A stretch of 64,000 nt of DNA, taken from assembly GCF_014205225.1 (NCBI RefSeq), contig NZ_JACHNB010000001.1:2585501-2649500 (forward strand). Reading direction: 5' to 3'. The translations under genes and the position numbers were made by a program. How positions within the stretch are numbered: position 1 is the stretch's first letter; each line of letters begins with the position of its first letter. The notes beneath the pieces were generated by a model. The model searched no databases, was not told where the DNA came from, and saw nothing but the letters and a program-made list of their open reading frames with translations. The DNA is from Actinoplanes octamycinicus (GTDB lineage: Bacteria > Actinomycetota > Actinomycetes > Mycobacteriales > Micromonosporaceae). Below are positions 57,391 to 64,000 of this stretch, piece after piece.

Positions 57391-57421
57391 CCTCAGGAGC
57401 CGACCCTGAGGCCACCCTGAG
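57391..57421. promoter_or_regulatory. Candidate operator between the PspC gene and the PspC kinase operon
   Basis: CCTCAGG (57391-57397) faces CCTGAGG (57405-57411) across 7 bases, and CCCTGAG recurs 11 bases on (57415-57421). It lies in the 133-base divergent spacer, a likely site for the LuxR-type regulator encoded alongside. Confidence 0.45.
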
Positions 57422-57489
57422 ATCCGGGCACCTGGTTACCGGGGAAGTTCCCCGTGGCCCGGGCTTGCCGGACGTGTGACGATTCGAGG

Positions 57490-58752
57490 GTGACTACCGC
57501 CGCCGTACCGCCGCAACCGCGCCGGTTGTATCGCCCCCGCGAGCACCGGATCGTGGCCGGTGTCGCCGCCGGGCTGGCCCGCCATCTCGGCGTGCCGGTG
57601 CTGGCCGTGCGCATCAGCCTGGTGGTGCTGCTCGGCTTCAACGCGCTCGGCCTGCTGCTCTACGCCGCCTACTGGGCGGTGCTCCCGCAGGAGGCGCGCA
57701 ACGACGAGCACACCGCCCGCCGCGACTTCGCCGCGCTGGTCCCGTTCGCGGCCATCGGACTGGGCGTGGTGCTGCTGCAGGCGCTGGTCTTCGGCGACCA
57801 GGTGGCCACCACGGTGGGCTGGATGATCGCGGTGGTCGCGGTCGGCGCCGGGGTGATCTGGCACCAGTCCGACCCGAGCCGCCGGGAGCAGTGGACCGAC
57901 GCCAACGCGCCGTCCGGCTGGATGGCCGCGATCGTCGGGGAGACCGACCGCCGCTCGTTCATGCTCCGCTTCGTCGGCGGCGGCGTGCTGGTCGCGATCG
58001 GCGTGATCGGCGTGGTGGCGATCTACTCGCCGGCCGGCTCGCTCTCCTCGGTGCTGAACGGCATGATCTTCGCGCTGGTCGGCCTGCTCGGCGTCGGCGT
58101 GGTGGTGGCGCCGCTGGTCTGGCGTACCTTCGGCCAGCTGCGCGCCGAGCGCGAGGGCCGGATCCGGGAGCAGGAGCGGGCCGAGGTGGCCGCGATGATC
58201 CACGACCAGGTGCTGCACACGCTGGCCCTGATCCAGCGCAACTCGGCGGACATCAAGGAGGTGCAGCGGCTGGCCCGCGGCCAGGAGCGCAGCCTGCGCA
58301 ACTGGCTCTACAAGCCGACCGCCTCGCCGACCGAGCGGTTCTCCGCCGCGCTCGAGCAGGCCGCCGCCGAGGTCGAGGACACCTACGCGATCAGCGTGGA
58401 GGCGGTGGTGGTCGGTGACACCCAGTGCGACGAGCGGGTGGCCGCGCTGGTCGCCGCGGCGCGCGAGGCGCTGGTCAACGCGGCCCGGCACGCCGGGGTG
58501 CAGACCGTGTCGCTCTACGCCGAGGTGGAGCCGGACGAGCTGAGCGTCTTCGTCCGGGACCGCGGCGCCGGGTTCGACCTGAGCGGCGTGGCCGAGACAC
58601 GGCACGGGGTCCGTGGTTCGATCATCGGGCGCATGCAGCGCCACGGCGGGCGCGCGGAGATCCGCAGCGCCGCCGGCAACGGTACGGAAGTGCGGCTCAC
58701 CCTCCCGGTGACCCGGGAGAGCGTGACCGCCGGTAAGGAGTCAGCACGATGA
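57490..58752 (+). CDS. PspC-domain sensor histidine kinase
   Basis: A 420-residue NarL-type kinase. It opens with a PspC domain (RPREHRIVAGVAAGLARHLG), has about five membrane segments, then a HisKA_3 helix with the phosphoacceptor in MIHDQVLHTLALIQ and a HATPase with AAREALVNAARHAGV and RDRGAGFDL. The fusion of PspC to kinase is the MacS type of actinobacteria, sensing cell-envelope stress. GTG start; the stop overlaps the regulator start (ATGA). Confidence 0.93.
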   Translation: MTTAAVPPQPRRLYRPREHRIVAGVAAGLARHLGVPVLAVRISLVVLLGFNALGLLLYAAYWAVLPQEARNDEHTARRDFAALVPFAAIGLGVVLLQALVFGDQVATTVGWMIAVVAVGAGVIWHQSDPSRREQWTDANAPSGWMAAIVGETDRRSFMLRFVGGGVLVAIGVIGVVAIYSPAGSLSSVLNGMIFALVGLLGVGVVVAPLVWRTFGQLRAEREGRIREQERAEVAAMIHDQVLHTLALIQRNSADIKEVQRLARGQERSLRNWLYKPTASPTERFSAALEQAAAEVEDTYAISVEAVVVGDTQCDERVAALVAAAREALVNAARHAGVQTVSLYAEVEPDELSVFVRDRGAGFDLSGVAETRHGVRGSIIGRMQRHGGRAEIRSAAGNGTEVRLTLPVTRESVTAGKESAR

Positions 58753-59414
58753 CCGAGCCCGTGACCCAGTCGGCCGGCCGGCTGACCGTCTTCCTGGTCG
58801 ACGACCACGCGATGTTCCGCGCCGGGGTGCGCGCCGAGCTGGGCCAGCACGTCGAGGTGGTCGGCGAGGCCAGCACGGTGGCCGAGGCGATCAGCCGGAT
58901 CGGCACCATCCAGCCGGACGTGGTGCTGCTCGACGTGCACATGCCGGACGGCGGGGGCCGCGCGGTGCTGGAGAGCATCCGGCGCTCCCATCCGCAGGTC
59001 AAGTTCCTGGCGCTGTCCGTCTCGGACGCGGCCGAGGACGTGATCGGCCTGATCCGGGCCGGCGCCCGGGGCTACGTCACCAAGACCATCTCGCCGGACG
59101 AGCTGGCCGCCGCGGTGCGCCGGGTGGCCGACGGGGACGCGGTGTTCAGCCCCCGGCTGGCCGGGTTCGTGCTGGACGCCTTCGCCTCCCGGCCGGACGT
59201 GCCGGTCGCCGACCCGGAGCTGGACCAGCTGACCAACCGGGAGCGGGAGGTGCTGCGGCTGCTCGCCCGGGGGTACGCGTACAAGGAGATCGCCAAGGAG
59301 CTCTACATCTCGATCAAGACGGTCGAGACCCACGTCTCCAACGTGCTGCGCAAACTGCAGATGAGCAACCGCTACGAGTTGTCACGCTGGGCAGCCGACC
59401 GACGGCTCGTTTGA
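58749..59414 (+). CDS. LuxR/NarL-family response regulator partner of the PspC kinase
   Basis: A 221-residue regulator: receiver with FLVDDHAMFRAGVR and phosphoacceptor in VVLLDVHMPD, and a LuxR HTH (LTNREREVLRLLARGYAYKE, then ISIKTVETHVSNVLRKL). Translationally coupled to the kinase. It is the expected binder of the CCTGAGG repeats upstream of the operon and may also drive the divergent PspC genes. Confidence 0.95.
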   Translation: MTEPVTQSAGRLTVFLVDDHAMFRAGVRAELGQHVEVVGEASTVAEAISRIGTIQPDVVLLDVHMPDGGGRAVLESIRRSHPQVKFLALSVSDAAEDVIGLIRAGARGYVTKTISPDELAAAVRRVADGDAVFSPRLAGFVLDAFASRPDVPVADPELDQLTNREREVLRLLARGYAYKEIAKELYISIKTVETHVSNVLRKLQMSNRYELSRWAADRRLV

Positions 59415-59423
59415 GCCCGCCTC

Positions 59424-59466
59424 CACCGAGCGTCACCGAAGTCCACACGAACGGCTGCGCTCGGTG
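59424..59466 (+). terminator. Hairpin after the response regulator gene
   Basis: CACCGAGCG (59424-59432) pairs with CGCTCGGTG (59458-59466) around a 25-nt loop. Confidence 0.45.
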
Positions 59467-59661
59467 TACGTTTGGCCACTACGTGGAGTACTCGCAGCTC
59501 AGACCCGCCGAATCAGCCGAAAGAACGATCTTTGGGAGTGCGTACGGACGTAAACGGCTAATATCGGCTTGATAACGGCGCTCTTTGGTTTCAGTGCCCC
59601 TGTGTCACAGTGGCAGCTACTCACACAACCCCTCGTGAGCGCCCCTGAAGGAGGCACTCCC

Positions 59662-61299
59662 ATGCCTGGGAAAAGCCCATGGAAGATGGCGGTCGGTGCG
59701 ACCGCCATCGCCTTGTTGGCCGCCGGTTGCGGTGGTGGCGGGTCGGAAGACTCGGACGCCACTTCGAATACGGTCGTTATCGGTATCGGTGAACCGCAGC
59801 ACCTGATTCCCTCCAACGCCACCGAGTCCAACGGTGCCGAGGTGCTGAGCTCGCTGTTCTACCCGCTGGTGGACTTCGACGCGCAGAACCAGCCGGTGCC
59901 GGTCGCCGCCGAGTCGATCACCCCCGACGCGAAGAACACCGTCTGGACGATCAAGCTCAAGCCGGGCTTCACGTTCAGTAACGGTGAGCCGGTCACCTCG
60001 GACAACTACATCAACGCCTGGAACTACGGCGCCTACGGCCCGAACGGCCAGGGCGGCTCGTACTTCTTCGAGCGCATCAAGGGCTACGCGGACCTGCAGT
60101 CCAAGGACCCGGATGGCGAGGAGGGCCCGCAGAAGGCCCCCGAGCCCAAGGCGAAGAAGCTGACCGGTCTGGAGAAGGTGGATGACACCACCTTCAAGGT
60201 GACCCTGTCGGCGCCGTTCGCCGGGTGGGAGTCCGTCATGGGCTACACCTCCTTCTACCCGCTGCCGAAGGCCGCCTTCTCGTCGGACGGCGTCATCGCC
60301 GACGGCTTCGAGGACGCCATCATCGGCAACGGCCCCTTCAAGCTGAAGGGCAAGTGGGAGCACGACTCGCAGATCGTCGTGGAGAAGGTCGCCGACTTCA
60401 AGGGCACCGTCCCGAAGATCGACGGCATCACCTGGAAGATCTACCAGGACCAGCAGGCGGAGTACGCCGACCTGATCTCGGGCACCGTCGACGTGCAGAC
60501 CACCATCCCGATCGAGAGCCTGTCCAAGGCTTCCGCCGACCTGGGTGACCGGTTCAAGAAGAGCCCGAACTCCGTCTTCCAGTTCGTCGGCTTCCCGACG
60601 TTCCAGAAGGAGTTCCAGAACGTCGACGTCCGCCGGGCGATCTCGATGGCGATCAACCGCCAGGAGATCACCGACCAGATCTTCCTGGGTTCGCAGTCGC
60701 CGGCCACCTCGTTCGTCTCCCCGGTCGTCGCGGGCTACCGCCCGAACACCTGTGGCGAGAACTGCGAGTACAACCCGACCAAGGCCAAGGACCTCTACAC
60801 CAAGGCCAACGGTCCCAAGGAAATCAAGATCACGTACAACGTCGACGGCAACCACAAGGCGTGGGTGGACGCGACGTGCAACCAGATCAAGGCTTCCCTG
60901 GGCGTCAACTGCGTCGGTGGCGAGGAGCCCAAGTTCGCCGACCTGCTGACCAAGGTTGAGAAGAAGCAGCCGGTCGGCCTGATCCGCCTCGGCTGGATCA
61001 TGGACTACCCGCTGATGGAGAACTACCTCGGCCCGCTGTACAGCACCGACGGTTCCTCCAACTACTACGGGTACAGCAACGCGACCTTCGACAACCTGGT
61101 GAAGGAGGGTTCCGCGGCGGCGACGCCGGAGGAGGCCATCGCCAAGTGGCAGGCCGCCGAGGACATCCTGGCCAAGGAGATGCCGGTCATCCCGCTGCGC
61201 GTCGGCCAGAACGTGTTCGGTTACTCCACCAAGGTCAGCAACGTGAATGTCGACCTGTTCCAGAAGGTCGACATCTACAAGATCGAAGTTGTCGGCTGA
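59662..61299 (+). CDS. Oligopeptide ABC transporter substrate-binding lipoprotein
   Basis: A 545-residue SBP family-5 protein (OppA/DppA fold). Signal peptide with lipobox LAAGC (Cys24), then GEPQHLIPSNATESNGAEVL and the EPVTSDNYINAWNYG segment typical of the family. ATG with GAAGGAGG upstream. First gene of an import operon; a long hairpin separates it from the permease genes. Peptide is the likeliest cargo, but this family also takes other substrates. Confidence 0.93.
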   Translation: MPGKSPWKMAVGATAIALLAAGCGGGGSEDSDATSNTVVIGIGEPQHLIPSNATESNGAEVLSSLFYPLVDFDAQNQPVPVAAESITPDAKNTVWTIKLKPGFTFSNGEPVTSDNYINAWNYGAYGPNGQGGSYFFERIKGYADLQSKDPDGEEGPQKAPEPKAKKLTGLEKVDDTTFKVTLSAPFAGWESVMGYTSFYPLPKAAFSSDGVIADGFEDAIIGNGPFKLKGKWEHDSQIVVEKVADFKGTVPKIDGITWKIYQDQQAEYADLISGTVDVQTTIPIESLSKASADLGDRFKKSPNSVFQFVGFPTFQKEFQNVDVRRAISMAINRQEITDQIFLGSQSPATSFVSPVVAGYRPNTCGENCEYNPTKAKDLYTKANGPKEIKITYNVDGNHKAWVDATCNQIKASLGVNCVGGEEPKFADLLTKVEKKQPVGLIRLGWIMDYPLMENYLGPLYSTDGSSNYYGYSNATFDNLVKEGSAAATPEEAIAKWQAAEDILAKEMPVIPLRVGQNVFGYSTKVSNVNVDLFQKVDIYKIEVVG

Positions 61300-61317
61300 T
61301 CTGACCGCACGACCAGT

Positions 61318-61354
61318 GGTGGCGTCACGGAGAATGTGAAACCGTGGCGCCACC
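61318..61354 (+). terminator. Intra-operon hairpin after the peptide-binding protein
   Basis: A 13-bp stem (61318-61330 with 61342-61354, one G-T pair) and an 11-nt loop, with no T-tract. It has the same place and form as the hairpin after the sugar-binding protein. Confidence 0.65.
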
Positions 61355-61426
61355 GTTGCGTTACCCCAACCTCCTCGTCGCCGAGCTCACGAGGCCGGCG
61401 CTCTTCCGCGGAAGAGGCAAACCCGT

Positions 61427-62353
61427 ATGTTCCGCTATATCGTGCGGCGCTTACTACAGATGGTCCTCACCTTCTTCGGGGCCACCTTCCTGGTATTCGC
61501 GCTGACGTTCGCCAACCAGACCGACCCGATCCAGGCGTTGGTCGGTGAACGGCCCATCTCCGAGAGTCAGCGCATCGCGCTGACCGAGCGGTACCACCTG
61601 GATGAAGGCTTCTTCATGCAGTACTGGTACTACATCAAAGGCGTCATGACCGGGGACTTCGGCACCTCGATGACCGGTCAGAAGATCGCGGACATGATGG
61701 CCAACGCCTGGCCGGTGACCGTCAAGGTCGCCCTCCTCGCCATGGTCATCGCCGTCGTCTTCTCCATCACCGTCGGCGTCTACTCCGCGCTCAAGCGGGG
61801 CGGCCTGTTCGACAACGCCTCGCTGATCCTCACCCTGGTCCTGCTGGCCATGCCGGTCGTCGTCATCGCTCCGCTGGCTCAGCTGATCTTCGGACTCCAG
61901 CTCGGCTGGTTCTCGCCCACCGCAACACGGGACGCGACTCTCTGGCAACTGCTTTTGCCGGCGATCGTGCTCGCCTGCATCGTGATCGCGCCCGAGATGC
62001 GGGTGACCCGGACCTCGGTCGTGGAGAACCTGCGCGCCGACTACGTGCGCACCGCGCGGGCCAAGGGCCTGGCCCGGATGCGCGTCATCTGGGTGCACGT
62101 CATGCGCAACTCGCTGATCCCGGTGGTCACCCTGATCGGTGTCGACCTGGGAACCCTGCTGTCCGGCGCCATCGTGACCGAGCACGTCTTCAACATCCCC
62201 GGGGTCGGCTTCAACCTCGCCCGTGCGATTCGTACCGAGGACGGCCCGCTCGTGGTCGGTTTCGTGAGCATCCTGGTGATCCTCGTTCTGGTCATCAACC
62301 TGCTCGTCGACCTGCTGTACGCCGCCCTCGACCCCAGGATCCGCTATGAGTGA
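61427..62353 (+). CDS. Oligopeptide ABC transporter permease (DppB/OppB type)
   Basis: A 308-residue permease with six membrane segments, starting MFRYIVRRLLQMVLTFFGA. The EAA-type loop VRTARAKGLARMRVIWVHVM, which contacts the ATPases, and the terminal DLLYAALDPRIRYE are typical of DppB. Overlaps the next permease by 8 bases. Confidence 0.95.
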   Translation: MFRYIVRRLLQMVLTFFGATFLVFALTFANQTDPIQALVGERPISESQRIALTERYHLDEGFFMQYWYYIKGVMTGDFGTSMTGQKIADMMANAWPVTVKVALLAMVIAVVFSITVGVYSALKRGGLFDNASLILTLVLLAMPVVVIAPLAQLIFGLQLGWFSPTATRDATLWQLLLPAIVLACIVIAPEMRVTRTSVVENLRADYVRTARAKGLARMRVIWVHVMRNSLIPVVTLIGVDLGTLLSGAIVTEHVFNIPGVGFNLARAIRTEDGPLVVGFVSILVILVLVINLLVDLLYAALDPRIRYE

Positions 62354-63287
62354 CTTGAACACCGTGACCGAGGCCGAGCTGCCGGGCGGTCAGCCGAACA
62401 ATCTCCCGCGCGGCCCGGTCAAGAAGGACAAGCCGCGCAGCCTCGCCGGCGACGCCTGGGCCGACCTGCGCAAGCGGAAGGTCTTCTGGACGGCCGTCGT
62501 CCTGGTGATCTTCGTTCTGACGATGGCGCTCTTCCCGAAGCTGTTCACCTCGGCCGACCCGGGCGCCTGCTCGCTGTCCAACCAGTTCAAGGGTCCGGCC
62601 GGCAGCGCGCTGTTCGGCTATGACTTCCAGGGTTGTGACATCTACGCCAAGATCGTCAACGGTGCCTGGAACTCGATCAAGATCGGCGTGCTGTCCACCC
62701 TGATCTCCGGCCTGATCGGCCTGATCTTCGGGCTGGCGGCCGGTTACTTCGGCGGCGCGACCGACGCGATCCTGTCCCGGATCATCGACATCATGCTGGG
62801 CGTGCCGTTCCTGCTGGCCGGCATCGTGCTGTCCCGCCGGCTGAGCTCCGACCCGAAGTCCGACGGCGTCCTCGCGGTCACCCTCACACTGGGCCTGCTG
62901 ACCTGGACCTCCGGGGCCCGCGTCATGCGGTCCGCGGTCATCTCGGCGAAGCAGCAGGACTACGTGGCGGCCGCCCGGATGCTGGGCGCCAAGCCGAGTC
63001 GCCTCATGCTGCGGCACATCCTGCCGAACTCCATCGCGTCCTACATCGTCATGCTGACCCTGCTCCTCGGCATCAACATCTCCAGCGAGGCGACCCTGTC
63101 GTTCCTCGGCGTCGGTCTCAAGAACGGCGCGATCAGCTGGGGCATCATGATCTCCGAGGGCACCCAGTTCGCCCGTACCCAACCGTGGCCGCTGGTCTGG
63201 CCGGCGATCTTCCTCGCCGTGACGGTGCTCGCGTTCATCATGCTCGGCGACGCCATCCGCGACGCCTTCGACCCGAAGTTGCGGTGA
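62346..63287 (+). CDS. Oligopeptide ABC transporter permease (DppC/OppC type)
   Basis: A 313-residue permease with the OppC N-terminal segment (WADLRKRKVFWTAVVLVIFV), an extracellular loop with paired cysteines (PGACSLS and FQGCDIY) and the EAA-type loop VAAARMLGAKPSRLMLRHIL. It pairs with the upstream permease to form the channel. Confidence 0.95.
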   Translation: MSDLNTVTEAELPGGQPNNLPRGPVKKDKPRSLAGDAWADLRKRKVFWTAVVLVIFVLTMALFPKLFTSADPGACSLSNQFKGPAGSALFGYDFQGCDIYAKIVNGAWNSIKIGVLSTLISGLIGLIFGLAAGYFGGATDAILSRIIDIMLGVPFLLAGIVLSRRLSSDPKSDGVLAVTLTLGLLTWTSGARVMRSAVISAKQQDYVAAARMLGAKPSRLMLRHILPNSIASYIVMLTLLLGINISSEATLSFLGVGLKNGAISWGIMISEGTQFARTQPWPLVWPAIFLAVTVLAFIMLGDAIRDAFDPKLR

Positions 63288-63291
63288 CCCT

Positions 63292-64000
63292 GTGACTGAT
63301 ATCAAGGCGCAACTGGACGTCCTACCGGGCGTCGACCCGCGCGCACCTCTGCTCGAAGTGACCGACCTGCACGTCGAGTTCCGCACCCAGTACGGCGTCG
63401 CCAAGGCCGTCAACGGCGCGAACTTCCGGCTGGCCCCGGGCGAGTCCCTCGCCATCCTGGGCGAGTCCGGCTGCGGCAAGTCGGTGACCGCGCAGGCGAT
63501 CATGGGCATCCTCGACACCCCGCCCGGCTACGTCACCCAGGGCGAGATCAACTACCGCGGCGTCGACCTGCTGAAGCTGAAGGAAGAGGACCGCCGCAAG
63601 GTCCGGGCCAACAAGATCGCGATGATCTTCCAGGACGCGCTCTCCGCGCTGAACCCGGTCTACACGGTCGGTTTCCAGCTCAGCGAGCTGTTCCGGAAGC
63701 ACCGCGGGATGTCCCGGGCCGACGCCAAGAAGCGGTCCATCGACCTGCTGGAGCAGGTGAAGATCCCGGCGGCGCGGACCCGCGTCGACGACTACCCGCA
63801 CCAGTTCTCGGGTGGTATGCGGCAGCGCGTCATGATCGCCATGGCGCTGGCGCTCGACCCCGAGGTGCTGATCGCCGACGAGCCCACCACGGCGCTCGAC
63901 GTCACCGTGCAGGCGCAGATCATGGGCCTGCTCGCCGACCTGCAGCGGCAGCGCAACATGGGCCTGATCCTGATCACGCACGACATGGGCGTGGTCGCCG
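63292..64000 (+). CDS. Oligopeptide ABC transporter ATP-binding protein (DppD/OppD type; 3' end outside window)
   Basis: The first 236 residues of an ATPase, running off the window with no stop. GTG start four bases after the permease stop. Walker A is GESGCGKSVTAQ, then FQDALSALNPVYTVGFQ (Q-loop), signature FSGGMRQRVMIAMAL, Walker B EVLIADEPTTALD and the H-loop LITHDMG. OppD-type proteins also carry a C-terminal oligopeptide/cluster domain that would be outside this window, as would the expected second ATPase gene. Confidence 0.95.
   Translation, partial: MTDIKAQLDVLPGVDPRAPLLEVTDLHVEFRTQYGVAKAVNGANFRLAPGESLAILGESGCGKSVTAQAIMGILDTPPGYVTQGEINYRGVDLLKLKEEDRRKVRANKIAMIFQDALSALNPVYTVGFQLSELFRKHRGMSRADAKKRSIDLLEQVKIPAARTRVDDYPHQFSGGMRQRVMIAMALALDPEVLIADEPTTALDVTVQAQIMGLLADLQRQRNMGLILITHDMGVVA

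Overview
This 64 kb window is high-GC actinobacterial chromosome (coding third positions almost all G or C, GTG starts common, many 4-base stop/start overlaps). The gene set points to the Micromonosporaceae, probably Actinoplanes or a close relative: a conservon-type signalling operon, WhiD/BldM-type developmental regulators next to guaB, a groES-groEL1 pair with a His-rich GroEL tail and HrcA operators, and the actinobacterial alr-tsaE-tsaB-rimI-tsaD block. Genus is inferred from gene order and protein style only. I see no rRNA, tRNA, CRISPR array or prophage.

Layout. 1-4.0 kb: conservon operon (sensor-kinase-like protein cut by the window edge, Roadblock protein, DUF742 protein, MglA-like GTPase). 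4.05-5.48 kb: an IS110-family element with a candidate bridge-RNA region. 5.5-5.85 kb: a non-coding hairpin repeat with a second copy at 41.6 kb. 5.85-14.2 kb: hemD-like synthase, rplM-rpsI, glmM, an aminotransferase, an MmpS-like membrane protein and glmS. 14.25-16.0 kb: a DUF1023-type hydrolase and a small WXG100-like protein. 16.1-24.1 kb: acpS, nnr, alr, a hydrolase, tsaE, ung, tsaB, rimI, tsaD and a small unknown. 24.2-27.6 kb: a heterodimeric ABC exporter with one degenerate ATP site. 27.7-30.1 kb: groEL and groES on the minus strand, separated by a 199-nt near-palindrome, with two CIRCE operators around the promoter. 30.1-31.8 kb: a THUMP-like methyltransferase and YbaK. 32-36.6 kb: a xylose/ribose-type ABC importer with a ROK regulator. 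36.6-39.9 kb: an M16-like peptidase and a membrane-anchored molybdopterin oxidoreductase. 40-45 kb: WhiB protein, BldM-like orphan regulator, DUF5319 protein, guaB and guaB3. 45-51.1 kb: M1 peptidase, LCP protein, subtilase, guaA. 51.2-53.1 kb: two adjacent tandem-Nudix proteins. 53.1-55.6 kb: a long leader, pssA, and a convergent psd fused to a Rossmann-like domain. 55.6-59.4 kb: PspC-type envelope-stress genes divergent from a PspC-domain histidine kinase and its LuxR-type regulator. 59.6-64 kb: an Opp/Dpp peptide importer cut by the window end.

The most unusual signals are non-coding: (1) the dispersed hairpin repeat at 5.7 and 41.6 kb, whose inner stem differs between copies but stays paired; (2) the 199-nt near-palindrome between groES and groEL; (3) the candidate bridge RNA beside the IS110 transposase; (4) the long structured leader before pssA; (5) similar long hairpins after both solute-binding-protein genes. 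A recurrent TANNNT box about 7 nt before start codons suggests many leaderless messages.
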